From the NCBI GenBank assembly GCA_934725575.1, contig CAKVCK010000007.1, positions 62,001 through 126,000 of the forward strand: 64,000 bases of DNA, given 5' to 3'. The notes below the pieces were generated by a model. That model had not been told where the DNA came from. It did no database searches and saw only the letters and a list, made by a program, of their open reading frames with translations. This DNA comes from an uncultured Bacteroidales bacterium (lineage in GTDB: Bacteria > Bacteroidota > Bacteroidia > Bacteroidales > UBA932). The stretch's first letter is position 1, and each line of letters opens with the position of its first letter. Shown piece after piece: positions 25,987 to 33,769 of the stretch. A program made the translations under genes and the position numbers.

Positions 25987-26703
25987 CTATATTTCATTAA
26001 CTTTAAACGGATTATACGATATGTTGTTGTCGTAGGTGTCGATTCCTTCATATGCCTTGACCTTCCTGACCACCCAAGAGGTTACAGGCAGGATGATGAT
26101 CTCGTAAAGGGTTTTCGCCACAACCTGCGTGAACATCAGATTGATTACCGCTCCGAAAGGTAGCATTCCGCCGAACGCGATCGGGAAGAAGATCAGGGAA
26201 TCCGTAGCCTCTCCTCCGATGGTGGAGATGATGGCTCTCCAGCCGAAGCCCTTACCTTTTGTCGCCACCTTCATCTTTGACATAATCCAGGCGTTGACCG
26301 TCGAGCCGGCGATGAACGCCAGAAGCGAGCCGATCATCGACCTCGGAACCAGGCCGAACAGGGAGTTGAAGCTCTCCGCGGCGGCGTAACTGTCCTCGAA
26401 CATCGGCTTAGGCAGCTTCGTGACGATGAACGATGCGATCGACACAAATAGGCACATCGCGAAGCCGATCCAGATTGTCAGACGGGCTTTCTTGTAGCCG
26501 TAAACCTCTGTAAGGCAATCGTTAAGGATGTACGAAATCGGAAACAGAAGCACTGCGCCGGTGAGTTGGACAGGAAGCGGACCGACCTGCCAGAGCCGTG
26601 GAATGAAGATGTTGGAAACAACCAGACAAACGCAGAATGTCACTGACATCCAAACGTAGGTAACAGACAGCGTCTCACGCTGTTGATTAACAGAATTTGA
26701 CAT
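25987..26703 (-). CDS. yhhQ: Queuosine-precursor transporter (YhhQ/VUT family)
   Basis: 238 aa from ATG 26703 (an upstream in-frame extension crosses the promoter). About six membrane segments: for example VWMSVTFCVCLVVSNIFIPR, then VQLTGAVLLFPISYILNDCLTEVYGY, where the DxxTEVYGY motif is typical of the family, and GEATDSLIFFPIAFGG. It imports preQ0/preQ1. Paired with queF. A -7 box TATCTTTG lies at 26781-26788 (minus), leaving a leader of about 70 nt. Confidence 0.9.
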   Translation of the reverse strand: MSNSVNQQRETLSVTYVWMSVTFCVCLVVSNIFIPRLWQVGPLPVQLTGAVLLFPISYILNDCLTEVYGYKKARLTIWIGFAMCLFVSIASFIVTKLPKPMFEDSYAAAESFNSLFGLVPRSMIGSLLAFIAGSTVNAWIMSKMKVATKGKGFGWRAIISTIGGEATDSLIFFPIAFGGMLPFGAVINLMFTQVVAKTLYEIIILPVTSWVVRKVKAYEGIDTYDNNISYNPFKVNEI

Positions 26704-26788
26704 TTTACTTCTTGTTTTTAACGTGGTTTCAAGAACACAGGACCTTCCCTTTGTCAGAGGGCCGGACCCTTTTGCGGGTGCAAAGATA
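26704..26788 (-). promoter_or_regulatory. Promoter and possible structured leader of yhhQ-queF
   Basis: TATCTTTG on the minus strand at 26781-26788. The leader can form CCCTCT/AGGG-type and TTCTTG/CAAGAA hairpins, the latter next to the start codon. A queuosine riboswitch would fit the genes, but I could not match a known preQ1 class. Confidence 0.35.
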
Positions 26789-26834
26789 GCAATGAAAAAC
26801 AAAAAGACAAAATAGGTAAACTAAATAAAATTCT

Positions 26835-26842
26835 TATCTTTA
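26835..26842 (+). promoter_or_regulatory. -7 box TATCTTTA of the polyprenyl synthetase gene
   Basis: One mismatch to TAnnTTTG, 20 bp before ATG 26863. Confidence 0.55.
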
Positions 26843-26862
26843 CAACCCTAAAATAACGAACA

Positions 26863-27846
26863 ATGCTTAATCAGGAAACCATTGACGCTGCTGTCAAGAA
26901 TCTTTTCAGGGGAATCAAGTTCACGGAGGAGCCTTCGGGGCTTTACGATCCGCTCAGGTATATGATCTCGATCGGGGGAAAACGGATCCGTCCGACGCTA
27001 TGTTTGATCGCATATTCATTGTACAAGGATGAACTGACTCCGGAGATTCTGGAGCCGGCGGCGGGAATCGAGGTATTCCACAGCTTCACGCTCATCCACG
27101 ACGACATTATGGACCGCTCGCCGCTGCGCAGGGGGGTGGACACGGTCTGGAAAAAGTGGGACTCCGACACGGCTATCCTTTCCGGCGACGTGATGTGCAT
27201 CGACAGCTACGCCCGCATCGCAAAGGCACCGCACGCGGTCGTCACCGATGTAATGGAGCTATTCTCAAAAACCTCGGCGGAGGTGTGCGAAGGGCAGCAG
27301 TACGATATGGACTTCGAGCGTCTGCAGACCGTCCCGATGAAAGATTATATGAATATGATCGGCCTCAAGACGAGCGTGCTCATTGCCTGCGCGGCCAAGA
27401 TGGGAGCCATCATAGCGGGTGCTCCGGAAAAGGATCTCGACTGCCTCTACGACTATGGCTACAACCTCGGGCTGGCCTTCCAGGTGGCTGACGACTATCT
27501 GGACGCCTACGGTGACGTGAAGGTCTTCGGAAAACCTATCGGTGGGGACATCCTCAACGAGAAGAAGAGCTGGCTGACCGTCAGGGCTTTCGAGAAGGCC
27601 GATGAGAAAGTCAAGGCTGAGCTTCTGAAGGCGATGTCAATGAAAGTTGAGAGCGAGGAGGATAAAGCGGTGAAGATCAGCCGTGTCAAAGACATCTACA
27701 ACGCCCTCAATGTCGGCGAGGATGCCAAGAAGGCCATCATCGAACTGACCGAAAAGGCTTTGGACTGCGTCCGAGGCATCTGCGACGGCGAAAGGCTTGA
27801 GATGCTTCACGATTTCGCGGACCGCCTTGTCGGACGCACAAAGTAA
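26863..27846 (+). CDS. Polyprenyl diphosphate synthase
   Basis: 327 aa. First Asp-rich motif DDIMDRSPLRRG (about residues 85-96) and second motif DDYLDAYGD (about 212-220), with GGKRIRPTL near residue 35 and LIHDDIMD for substrate and Mg2+ binding. It condenses isopentenyl diphosphate with allylic diphosphates. Residues just before the first motif (FHSFTLIH) suggest a short to medium chain product (C15-C20 type), but the length cannot be decided by eye. Single gene, ending at a strong hairpin. Confidence 0.92.
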   Translation: MLNQETIDAAVKNLFRGIKFTEEPSGLYDPLRYMISIGGKRIRPTLCLIAYSLYKDELTPEILEPAAGIEVFHSFTLIHDDIMDRSPLRRGVDTVWKKWDSDTAILSGDVMCIDSYARIAKAPHAVVTDVMELFSKTSAEVCEGQQYDMDFERLQTVPMKDYMNMIGLKTSVLIACAAKMGAIIAGAPEKDLDCLYDYGYNLGLAFQVADDYLDAYGDVKVFGKPIGGDILNEKKSWLTVRAFEKADEKVKAELLKAMSMKVESEEDKAVKISRVKDIYNALNVGEDAKKAIIELTEKALDCVRGICDGERLEMLHDFADRLVGRTK

Positions 27847-27847
27847 G

Positions 27848-27889
27848 AAGTTGTTTTGTTTGATGAAAAATCGTCAAACAAAACAACTT
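27848..27889. terminator. Perfect 16-bp bidirectional terminator
   Basis: AAGTTGTTTTGTTTGA and TCAAACAAAACAACTT around a 10-nt loop, between converging genes. The loop-arm string TGAAAAATCGTCAAAC recurs at 63.3 kb. Confidence 0.85.
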
Positions 27890-27895
27890 ATAAGC

Positions 27896-28558
27896 CTACT
27901 TCAAGAATTCGAGAAGATACCCCTCCATAGCCTTGAATCCTTCAAGGGTAGGATGGACGGTATCTTTTGAATATTCAGGACGTATCTTACCATCCTCTCC
28001 TGACAGAAGGGTGAAGTAATCAACGTACTTCAGATGCTGTTCTTTCGCATAAGACTTCAGTAGTTCGTTGAACTGTAGAACCTTTTCGTAGCAGTCAGTC
28101 ACGGATGGTCTCCAATGAAACTTATAAGACGGAAGGAGGGAGCAAAGAATCGGCTTTATCTTGTTGGCACGTGCGATGTCGCACATCGACTTAATGCTCC
28201 CGACAGCCGCCTCCACATCGACAGCGTGTCCATCATTGAGAGCTATATCATTAATTCCACACAGGATGACGACATATTTCGGATGAAGATTGACGACATC
28301 CGGCCTCATTCTCACCAGAATCTGAGACGTGGTCTGGCCGCTGATTCCGCGGCCGAGAAAGTTGTTTTTGGTGAAAAAGTCCGGATCCTGCCTGGCCCAG
28401 CCTTCAGTGATGGAATCGCCGAGCAGCACGGCTTTCGGCTTGACGGTCACAGAGGAGTTAGCCTCCGCATAAGTTCCGAATCTTGCCCAGTCTGCGTTCT
28501 GAGCACTCAGTGGCAGAGCCGCGAATATGACCGCGATTGAAAAAAGGATGTGCTTCAT
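27896..28558 (-). CDS. Secreted SGNH/GDSL hydrolase
   Basis: 220 aa from ATG 28558; the ATGs at 28564 and 28570 are possible, but this one gives the cleanest signal peptide (MKHILFSIAVIFAALPLSAQ). Block I LLGDSITEGW holds the nucleophile Ser, block II includes GRGISGQTT, block III CGINDIA, and block V DTVHPTLEG the Asp and His. This is the catalytic set of periplasmic lipase/acylhydrolase and carbohydrate-esterase members. Likely substrate: an acyl or acetyl ester on a glycan. Single gene. Confidence 0.85.
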   Translation of the reverse strand: MKHILFSIAVIFAALPLSAQNADWARFGTYAEANSSVTVKPKAVLLGDSITEGWARQDPDFFTKNNFLGRGISGQTTSQILVRMRPDVVNLHPKYVVILCGINDIALNDGHAVDVEAAVGSIKSMCDIARANKIKPILCSLLPSYKFHWRPSVTDCYEKVLQFNELLKSYAKEQHLKYVDYFTLLSGEDGKIRPEYSKDTVHPTLEGFKAMEGYLLEFLK

Positions 28559-28620
28559 TGACATATTCATTGATTATAAAAGTGTTTGTTCAAAGTGTTG
28601 AAAGTCAAAAATTCCTTGCG

Positions 28621-29250
28621 TCATCGGGCTGTGACGACGGTCACACCCGGTGTACCAACGGTGTAGGTGCAGCGAAGGGAGTAAACCTCGTCCAGTTCCT
28701 TACGTATGGCGTTGGTCAGGACATAGTCACCGACACCGGTGATGAAGCGGACACGCATTCCCCGGTGCGGAAGGCATTTCTTGAGTTCCGACTTGAAGGC
28801 ATCCATCTGGAACTGAAGAGCTTGCCCTGGTTGAACCGAACGTCCTCCGGCCAAAGCCTCAAGATGAAGATCGACCGTGATCTCTCCATAGTCCGTGTAG
28901 CGTGACCGAGACGGTTCATCCTGCCGGGCAGACTTTCGTCTCGCGAAAATGGAATTGCGAAGCCTTTCCTCCTCCTTGTCGTCCGTCACGGCGAAATCCC
29001 ATTTGCCGAGATTCACCACAAGTCCGTTGTCCAATTTAATGGAATATGCTTTTCCGTCAACTCTTTGTATTTTTCCGTGCTCATCGGACTCCATCAGCAC
29101 CACCCTGTCCCCGACCTTAGGGTCTTCGTTCACCTTTACAGGTGCGGTCTGCCTTTCGAGTCTTTTGGCCGGAGCCGAAGCCTTCTTTACCGGTTCCTCC
29201 TTAGGAATCAGCCCCTTAAGTTCCTTCAAGCTATGCAATGTCTTTCCCAT
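28621..29250 (-). CDS. Smr-domain protein (DUF2027-like)
   Basis: 209 aa from ATG 29250. The middle has a small beta domain (KVGDRVVLMESDEHGKIQRV; LDNGLVVNLGKWDFAV) and the C-terminus an Smr domain with VDLHLEAL (DLHG-like) and RFITGVGDYVLTNAIRKEL (the HGxG-like loop here is TGVGDY, lacking the His). Smr domains act on nucleic acid, in MutS2 and in mRNA or ribosome rescue. A -7 box TATCTTTG lies at 29278-29285 (minus). Just upstream begins the 52-bp repeat array. Confidence 0.82.
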   Translation of the reverse strand: MGKTLHSLKELKGLIPKEEPVKKASAPAKRLERQTAPVKVNEDPKVGDRVVLMESDEHGKIQRVDGKAYSIKLDNGLVVNLGKWDFAVTDDKEEERLRNSIFARRKSARQDEPSRSRYTDYGEITVDLHLEALAGGRSVQPGQALQFQMDAFKSELKKCLPHRGMRVRFITGVGDYVLTNAIRKELDEVYSLRCTYTVGTPGVTVVTAR

Positions 29251-29329
29251 CGATGAATATTTTCTATTATACAGACGCAAAGATACAATTTTTATAAACC
29301 ACAATAACACACCTTTTGTCACCCATCAC

Positions 29330-29702
29330 CACTCAACACACTCTTCGGCGACACTTCCGCCCATTTTCGTTGCCCGAGGGTGCCGCGCAACACTCTCCGG
29401 TAACATTTCCGCCACTTTTCGTCGCCCAAGGGTGCCACACGACACTCTCCGGCGACACTTCCGCACCTTTTCGCTGCCCGAGGGTGCCGCGCAACACTCT
29501 TCGGCGACACTTCCGCCCCTTTTCGCTGCCCGAGGGTGTCACACGACACTCTTCGGCGACACTTTCGCACCTTTTCGTCGCCCAAGGGTGCCACACGACA
29601 CTCTTCGGCGACACTTTCGCCCATTTTCGTTGCCCGAGGGTGTCACACGACACTCTTCGGCGACACTTTCGCCCATTTTCGTTGCCCGAGGGTGCCGCGC
29701 AA
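29330..29702 (+). repeat. Array of seven 52-bp hairpin repeats (type A)
   Basis: Seven head-to-tail units, each CRACACTCTTCGGCGACACT, then TYCGCNCNTTTTCG, then YNGCCCRAGGGTGYCRCR. In each, CACTCTTCGGCGAC pairs with GTTGCCCGAGGGTG or GTCGCCCAAGGGTG (14 positions, one mismatch, some G-U). There are no unique spacers, so it is not a CRISPR. 52 is not a multiple of 3, so the open frames across it are not real genes. It ends 14 bp from the 3' end of the RAYT gene. Confidence 0.93.
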
Positions 29703-29715
29703 TGCGTTCGGAAAA

Positions 29716-30627
29716 CTATTCAAAGAGTTTATTGAGCGCCGCGACCTCAACCTGGATCTTGCGGGCGATACGTTTTGTATCAATGCGGTACTTCCTTTTC
29801 AAGATCAAAGCCAAGCGGCACTTATCATCAACTCCCAAATCTTTGACAGAATTCACATTGAAACGATCTCGAAGAATCTGATAGATAATCTCATTCAATT
29901 CGCTCTCCGAAAAGACAATCATCTCACCGACACCTTCGGCGATCTTGAGATAAGCATCAAAGTTCCTCACTAGCCCTGAACTAAACCGCCACGAGTTCAC
30001 AAGCATCCGCTCCGCCTTGCCATTAAGAACATAGGACTCCGGAAGAATGAATCCCCGAGGACGATTAAAAAGGTAATCACCAGGAATTTTGATCTTAGTC
30101 TTGAATATCCTCATCGACTCCCTGCACGACATATCAGCGACTTTCACTTTGTCATAGAGTTTGTTCACATCGCTGAAAATCAAATTCGCAGATCCCCAAA
30201 TATAACCGGATGCCGTAAGATCAGGCCTTGCCTTCAACGGATTCCTCGCGATATATATTATCGTGTCCACCAATTGCCGTTCATCGTTCACCTTCACCAT
30301 CTTAAAGCCATAATCCAGCGGGAGCGGAGGGAAACCATCCTCTTTGAGTTTCCGGTTGATCCTTTCCTTGACAAACAAGAAAAACTTGACTATATCCTCT
30401 CCGGATCCACTAACAAGAATATGACAGTGATTGGCCATCAGCACGAACACGATAACGGACAGCCCGCAGACATATTGCCCGATGGCCACGCTGTTCATTC
30501 CGTCGGCATATTCATCATCATTGTTGAACAACTGCCTTGTTTCGATAGAGTCGAAGATGACGTGGTAGTACCACTTTGGCTGTTTTCTGTACTCCTTTAA
30601 GAGTTCATTGAGTTTGTGACTGCCCAT
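29716..30627 (-). CDS. REP-associated tyrosine (Y1/HUH) transposase-like protein, RAYT 1
   Basis: 303 aa from ATG 30627 (a GTG at 30648 is possible). The N-terminal IS200-like domain has the HUH metal motif NHCHILVSG (about residues 85-93) and the candidate nucleophile Tyr in TIIYIARNP (about 143-151), the signature of single-copy TnpA-REP proteins. The C-terminal 120 residues are a basic helical region (LNEIIYQILRDRF ... DDKCRLALILKRKYRI) that could be a DnaA/HTH-like DNA reader. Repeats flank it on both sides in opposite orientation. Family members cut at REP hairpins; no IS ends are present. Confidence 0.82.
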   Translation of the reverse strand: MGSHKLNELLKEYRKQPKWYYHVIFDSIETRQLFNNDDEYADGMNSVAIGQYVCGLSVIVFVLMANHCHILVSGSGEDIVKFFLFVKERINRKLKEDGFPPLPLDYGFKMVKVNDERQLVDTIIYIARNPLKARPDLTASGYIWGSANLIFSDVNKLYDKVKVADMSCRESMRIFKTKIKIPGDYLFNRPRGFILPESYVLNGKAERMLVNSWRFSSGLVRNFDAYLKIAEGVGEMIVFSESELNEIIYQILRDRFNVNSVKDLGVDDKCRLALILKRKYRIDTKRIARKIQVEVAALNKLFE

Positions 30628-30896
30628 ATAATCTAAATTCAGGTTCACCGCAATATAGCGTCTTTATCGCAAACTCATATTCAAAAACATAAAAACTTTC
30701 ATTAATAAACGGAAGTTTCTGTTTCTTTGCGCAGAGTGACCCAAAAAAAGATTTTTTACTCCTATATCAATAATATTTATAGTATCTAATTTCCAAGCAC
30801 TTACACCGAGCGTCACGAATGTAATTCATCTTAGGCTCGCACGCCATATCAATGAATATCATACACTCCGTTTTTCAAGCCTCTCATCCGCAATTT

Positions 30897-31195
30897 CTTC
30901 GGTAACAAAAATAAGGGAAAATGTTACCCAATAGTGTCACCCGCCACTCTCCGAGAACGAAAAGCGGGCTAAACGTGTCCCGAGAGTGCGGAATGCACTC
31001 CTGAGGAGCAAAAGAGGCTTAAAGTGTTACCGATGGGGACGTGTGATCACTTCACGTAATCGAGAACATAAGTGGTAAAGCAAGAGAGTGTCCAGCAGCA
31101 CCATCGGGAAACGAAAAGTGGGGCAAACGCTTCCCGAGAGTGCAGAATGCACCCTCGGGAAGTAGAAAGGGCCTAAAGTGTTACCCAAGAGAGAC
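30897..31195 (-). repeat. Two clusters of degenerate type-A repeats, inverted to the main array
   Basis: Clusters 30897-31037 and 31085-31195. Read on the minus strand they give CACTCTCGGGACACGTTTAG with CTTTTCGTTCTCGGAGAGTG, and CACTCTCGGGAAGCGTTTGC with CTTTTCGTTTCCCGATGGTG, plus TAACACTTTA-type half units. The 30649-31255 gap has no gene. They face the 29.3-kb array across the RAYT gene. Confidence 0.78.
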
Positions 31196-31255
31196 ATAAT
31201 CACTTAACGGAATCGATAATGTGAGTTATGAAGCAAAGGGACATCTCGTCCGCAT

Positions 31256-33667
31256 CTAAAAGCGGTTGATCTCGTCGTCCGCGGAGCCGCTGCCATTGTA
31301 CTTGTCCTTGAAACTGTTGAAGTTGTAGGTGATGGAGGCGATGACGCAGCGGTTGAAGCTGTTCACCTTTCTGGTCTGCACCACAAAATTGACTCTCTTC
31401 ACATCACTCAGTCGCGACCAGTCAAACAAGTCCTCAGCCTTCAGCGTCACCGTCAGTCTCTTTTTCAGCAACTGTTTCTGAACCATCACGTTGAAAGAGG
31501 CATAGCTGTTCTGGTTATAGATGCCGTGATGCCCTTTGATGTTCCAGTAGAAATCACCTCTGAAGAGCCAGTCGCCTTTCAGCTCGACAGCATTCTGGAA
31601 AGCCAGAAGACCATAGGGATGATTGTAACTCGTTTGGGAGCCGTTGTATGTCAACGAAAAGTATGGCTTGTACACTCCCGCCGTCAAAGTCGGTCTCCAA
31701 CAGCCAACGACCGGAGCCACAACACATTGAGCCCCTAACTGCTGGAATCTGTCTGCGTTGGTTGACATCCAGGCTACCGTTCCGGGCTTGCCTTCGATCG
31801 CCACAACCGTAGGATGAATATAATCCTTGATGTACTGATAATCAACTTTGAAGTCTAAAATGCCGTAATCCAGACTGAACTCCGTATCATAGACATATTG
31901 TGGCTTCAGGTAAATGTTACCCTGTTCATAATGGTACTGGTTGTTGTAGCTGACGCTATTGTTCAACTGACGGAACGAAGGACGGTTGACCCTGCTGCTG
32001 AAATCAAGGTTCAGATCCACTTTCCCGAGAGACGAAGAAAGCGACAATGAAGGCAGAATGTCCGAATAGTCAGTCTTGTTCTTGACCTCTCCCTGATCCG
32101 TGTTGATGGCGTGGACATATTCATAGCGAATCCCGACGCTTCCTCTCCACTTCTCAGATGACAAACGATAGGAGACAAACCCTGCATATTTGGCCTCCTT
32201 GTTCTTGAACCTGTCATCGGCGATCTTGCCTTCTTCATTGACGGACGTGCCCCACGAACTGATCCTGCTGAAATCCGTTCCGAAATCCAACCCGTTGTTT
32301 TCATTGACCTTCCAAGCGAACACGCCCTTGAAAGCAGCCGCTCGGTTTCTCTGATCATTCTGAATATGAGTTACTTCCTGTGCCGCATCCATTCGGCTTG
32401 TCTCAGTCACCTGCTGCCAATGATTCAACCGGGAATATACATAATCCGCATCCACATTGAGTCGCAGTTTGTCTGACAGCTCACCGACATAATAGACATT
32501 GGCGTTGTGGAACCTTTCCTTTTCCGACTCATCCGTAATGTTGTCCGTGGAAGTCAAAAGTTCCCCGTTCCGATATACCTGCATATAATCATAAGGAGAA
32601 TCGAGCAGCTTGTAGTCAGAAATGGTTCCCATATATTTGCCGCCCACAGAATGATTCTTATTCAGCGCATAGTTCATCCCCACGCTGTAATCGTGCGAGC
32701 GTGAGCGGTCTGAATATTCAGAAGCCGAAATCTCGTGGAAAGTGTCCTCCTCGTAATTAGTTTGTTCGAGGTCATAGCGGATGTCGCTTTTCGTGTTGTC
32801 ATACCGGTAGGCAAGGAACACATCCGCCGCCCCTTTATGAATATTGAGGTTCACATCCTCGTTGCCGGACCATTGCTTATGCCGGGAAAGTTCCACACCG
32901 ACAATGCCGGAAACGCCATCCAGTGTATGCCGCACTGTGGTGATGGCGATTACGCTCCTTGTGCCCGCGTCATATTCAGCCCCGGGGTTGGTTATGAGCC
33001 TGACGGACTTCACATTGGCGGAGGAAAGCAGCGACAGTTCGGAAGCGTTCGCCATCTTTCTGCCGTCTATGTAAATTACCGGCTCGCCTTTCCCGAATAC
33101 CTCGTATTTACCATTGGCATAGAGCATTCCGGGAATATACTTGATCACGTCAGCGGCCTTTCCGATGTTCTTCAGACTGGAACTCTGAACATTCAGAGTC
33201 AGCCCGCCGTCTTCCCTCGAAATGTACTTGCGCCGCCCGACAACGGTGGTGCCTTCCAACAGGCTAACGTCAGTCTCCAGACAAATTGTCCCCAAATCCA
33301 GCGCCGTCACCGGCATCTCGATGGTCTTATACCCTATGCAACTGATTCTGACCACATTGGGCTCACTGGAGAACCGTACGGAAAAATTTCCACGCTCATC
33401 GCTCATTTCACCGGCGACAAGCGTGGAATCGTTCTTTGAATATAATGCCACAAATGCGAATGGTACTGGCGCCCCACTCTTCTCCCGAACCACTCCCGTG
33501 AGAGTTCTCGTTGAAGTCTTTGTGGTGTCAGGGCTTATTCTGACCTCTGTATATGAGCGTTCGACGGACAGACCGGAACGCTCACCAAAGGTAGTCTCAC
33601 TTCCCGAATATGCGTGCGCAGAGACTGTTATGCATAAAATGATTGACGCATAAAATGATTGACGCAT
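31256..33667 (-). CDS. TonB-dependent receptor-like outer-membrane protein
   Basis: 803 aa. Signal peptide (MRQSFYASIILCITVSAHA), then a CarboxypepD_reg-like domain (LTGVVREKSGAPVPFAFVAL, about residues 56-130), a plug-like part (SLKNIGKAADVIKYIPGML ... GEPVIYIDGRKM ... NPGAEYDAG) and an OMP_b-brl_3-type barrel ending SITYNFNSFKDKYNG. It belongs to the Bacteroidota receptors without a SusD partner, so the cargo is unknown; peptide or siderophore uptake are options. The start codon lies in a 16-bp tandem repeat. Confidence 0.85.
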   Translation of the reverse strand: MRQSFYASIILCITVSAHAYSGSETTFGERSGLSVERSYTEVRISPDTTKTSTRTLTGVVREKSGAPVPFAFVALYSKNDSTLVAGEMSDERGNFSVRFSSEPNVVRISCIGYKTIEMPVTALDLGTICLETDVSLLEGTTVVGRRKYISREDGGLTLNVQSSSLKNIGKAADVIKYIPGMLYANGKYEVFGKGEPVIYIDGRKMANASELSLLSSANVKSVRLITNPGAEYDAGTRSVIAITTVRHTLDGVSGIVGVELSRHKQWSGNEDVNLNIHKGAADVFLAYRYDNTKSDIRYDLEQTNYEEDTFHEISASEYSDRSRSHDYSVGMNYALNKNHSVGGKYMGTISDYKLLDSPYDYMQVYRNGELLTSTDNITDESEKERFHNANVYYVGELSDKLRLNVDADYVYSRLNHWQQVTETSRMDAAQEVTHIQNDQRNRAAAFKGVFAWKVNENNGLDFGTDFSRISSWGTSVNEEGKIADDRFKNKEAKYAGFVSYRLSSEKWRGSVGIRYEYVHAINTDQGEVKNKTDYSDILPSLSLSSSLGKVDLNLDFSSRVNRPSFRQLNNSVSYNNQYHYEQGNIYLKPQYVYDTEFSLDYGILDFKVDYQYIKDYIHPTVVAIEGKPGTVAWMSTNADRFQQLGAQCVVAPVVGCWRPTLTAGVYKPYFSLTYNGSQTSYNHPYGLLAFQNAVELKGDWLFRGDFYWNIKGHHGIYNQNSYASFNVMVQKQLLKKRLTVTLKAEDLFDWSRLSDVKRVNFVVQTRKVNSFNRCVIASITYNFNSFKDKYNGSGSADDEINRF

Positions 33668-33699
33668 AAAAGGATTGACGCATAAAAGGATTGACGCAT
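33636..33699 (-). repeat. Four 16-bp tandem repeats carrying start codons
   Basis: On the minus strand, four copies of ATGCGTCAATCMTTTT begin at 33699, 33683, 33667 and 33651. Only the ATG at 33667 is in frame with the receptor. Because 16 = 3x5+1, gain or loss of a unit changes which ATG is in frame. Confidence 0.85.
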
Positions 33700-33769
33700 A
33701 AAATTCAAAAATATTCTTTAATTAACAAATTTAGTAATTCTTAATAGATTAGCGGCTTATTTTTAACGC

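Noticed and set aside
26704..26788. preQ1 riboswitch before the queuosine-precursor transporter
   Set aside because: The genes fit and hairpins can be drawn, but the conserved preQ1-I loop and A-rich tail could not be aligned, so only a structured leader is noted.
29330..29702. CRISPR array
   Set aside because: Repeats are contiguous, with no unique spacers, and no cas genes are near.
29316..29973. Several open frames of 100-310 codons across the repeat array on both strands
   Set aside because: The repeat unit is 52 bp, so every frame rotates through the same sequence; the peptides (RRHFRPFSLPEG-type) are translations of the hairpin repeat.
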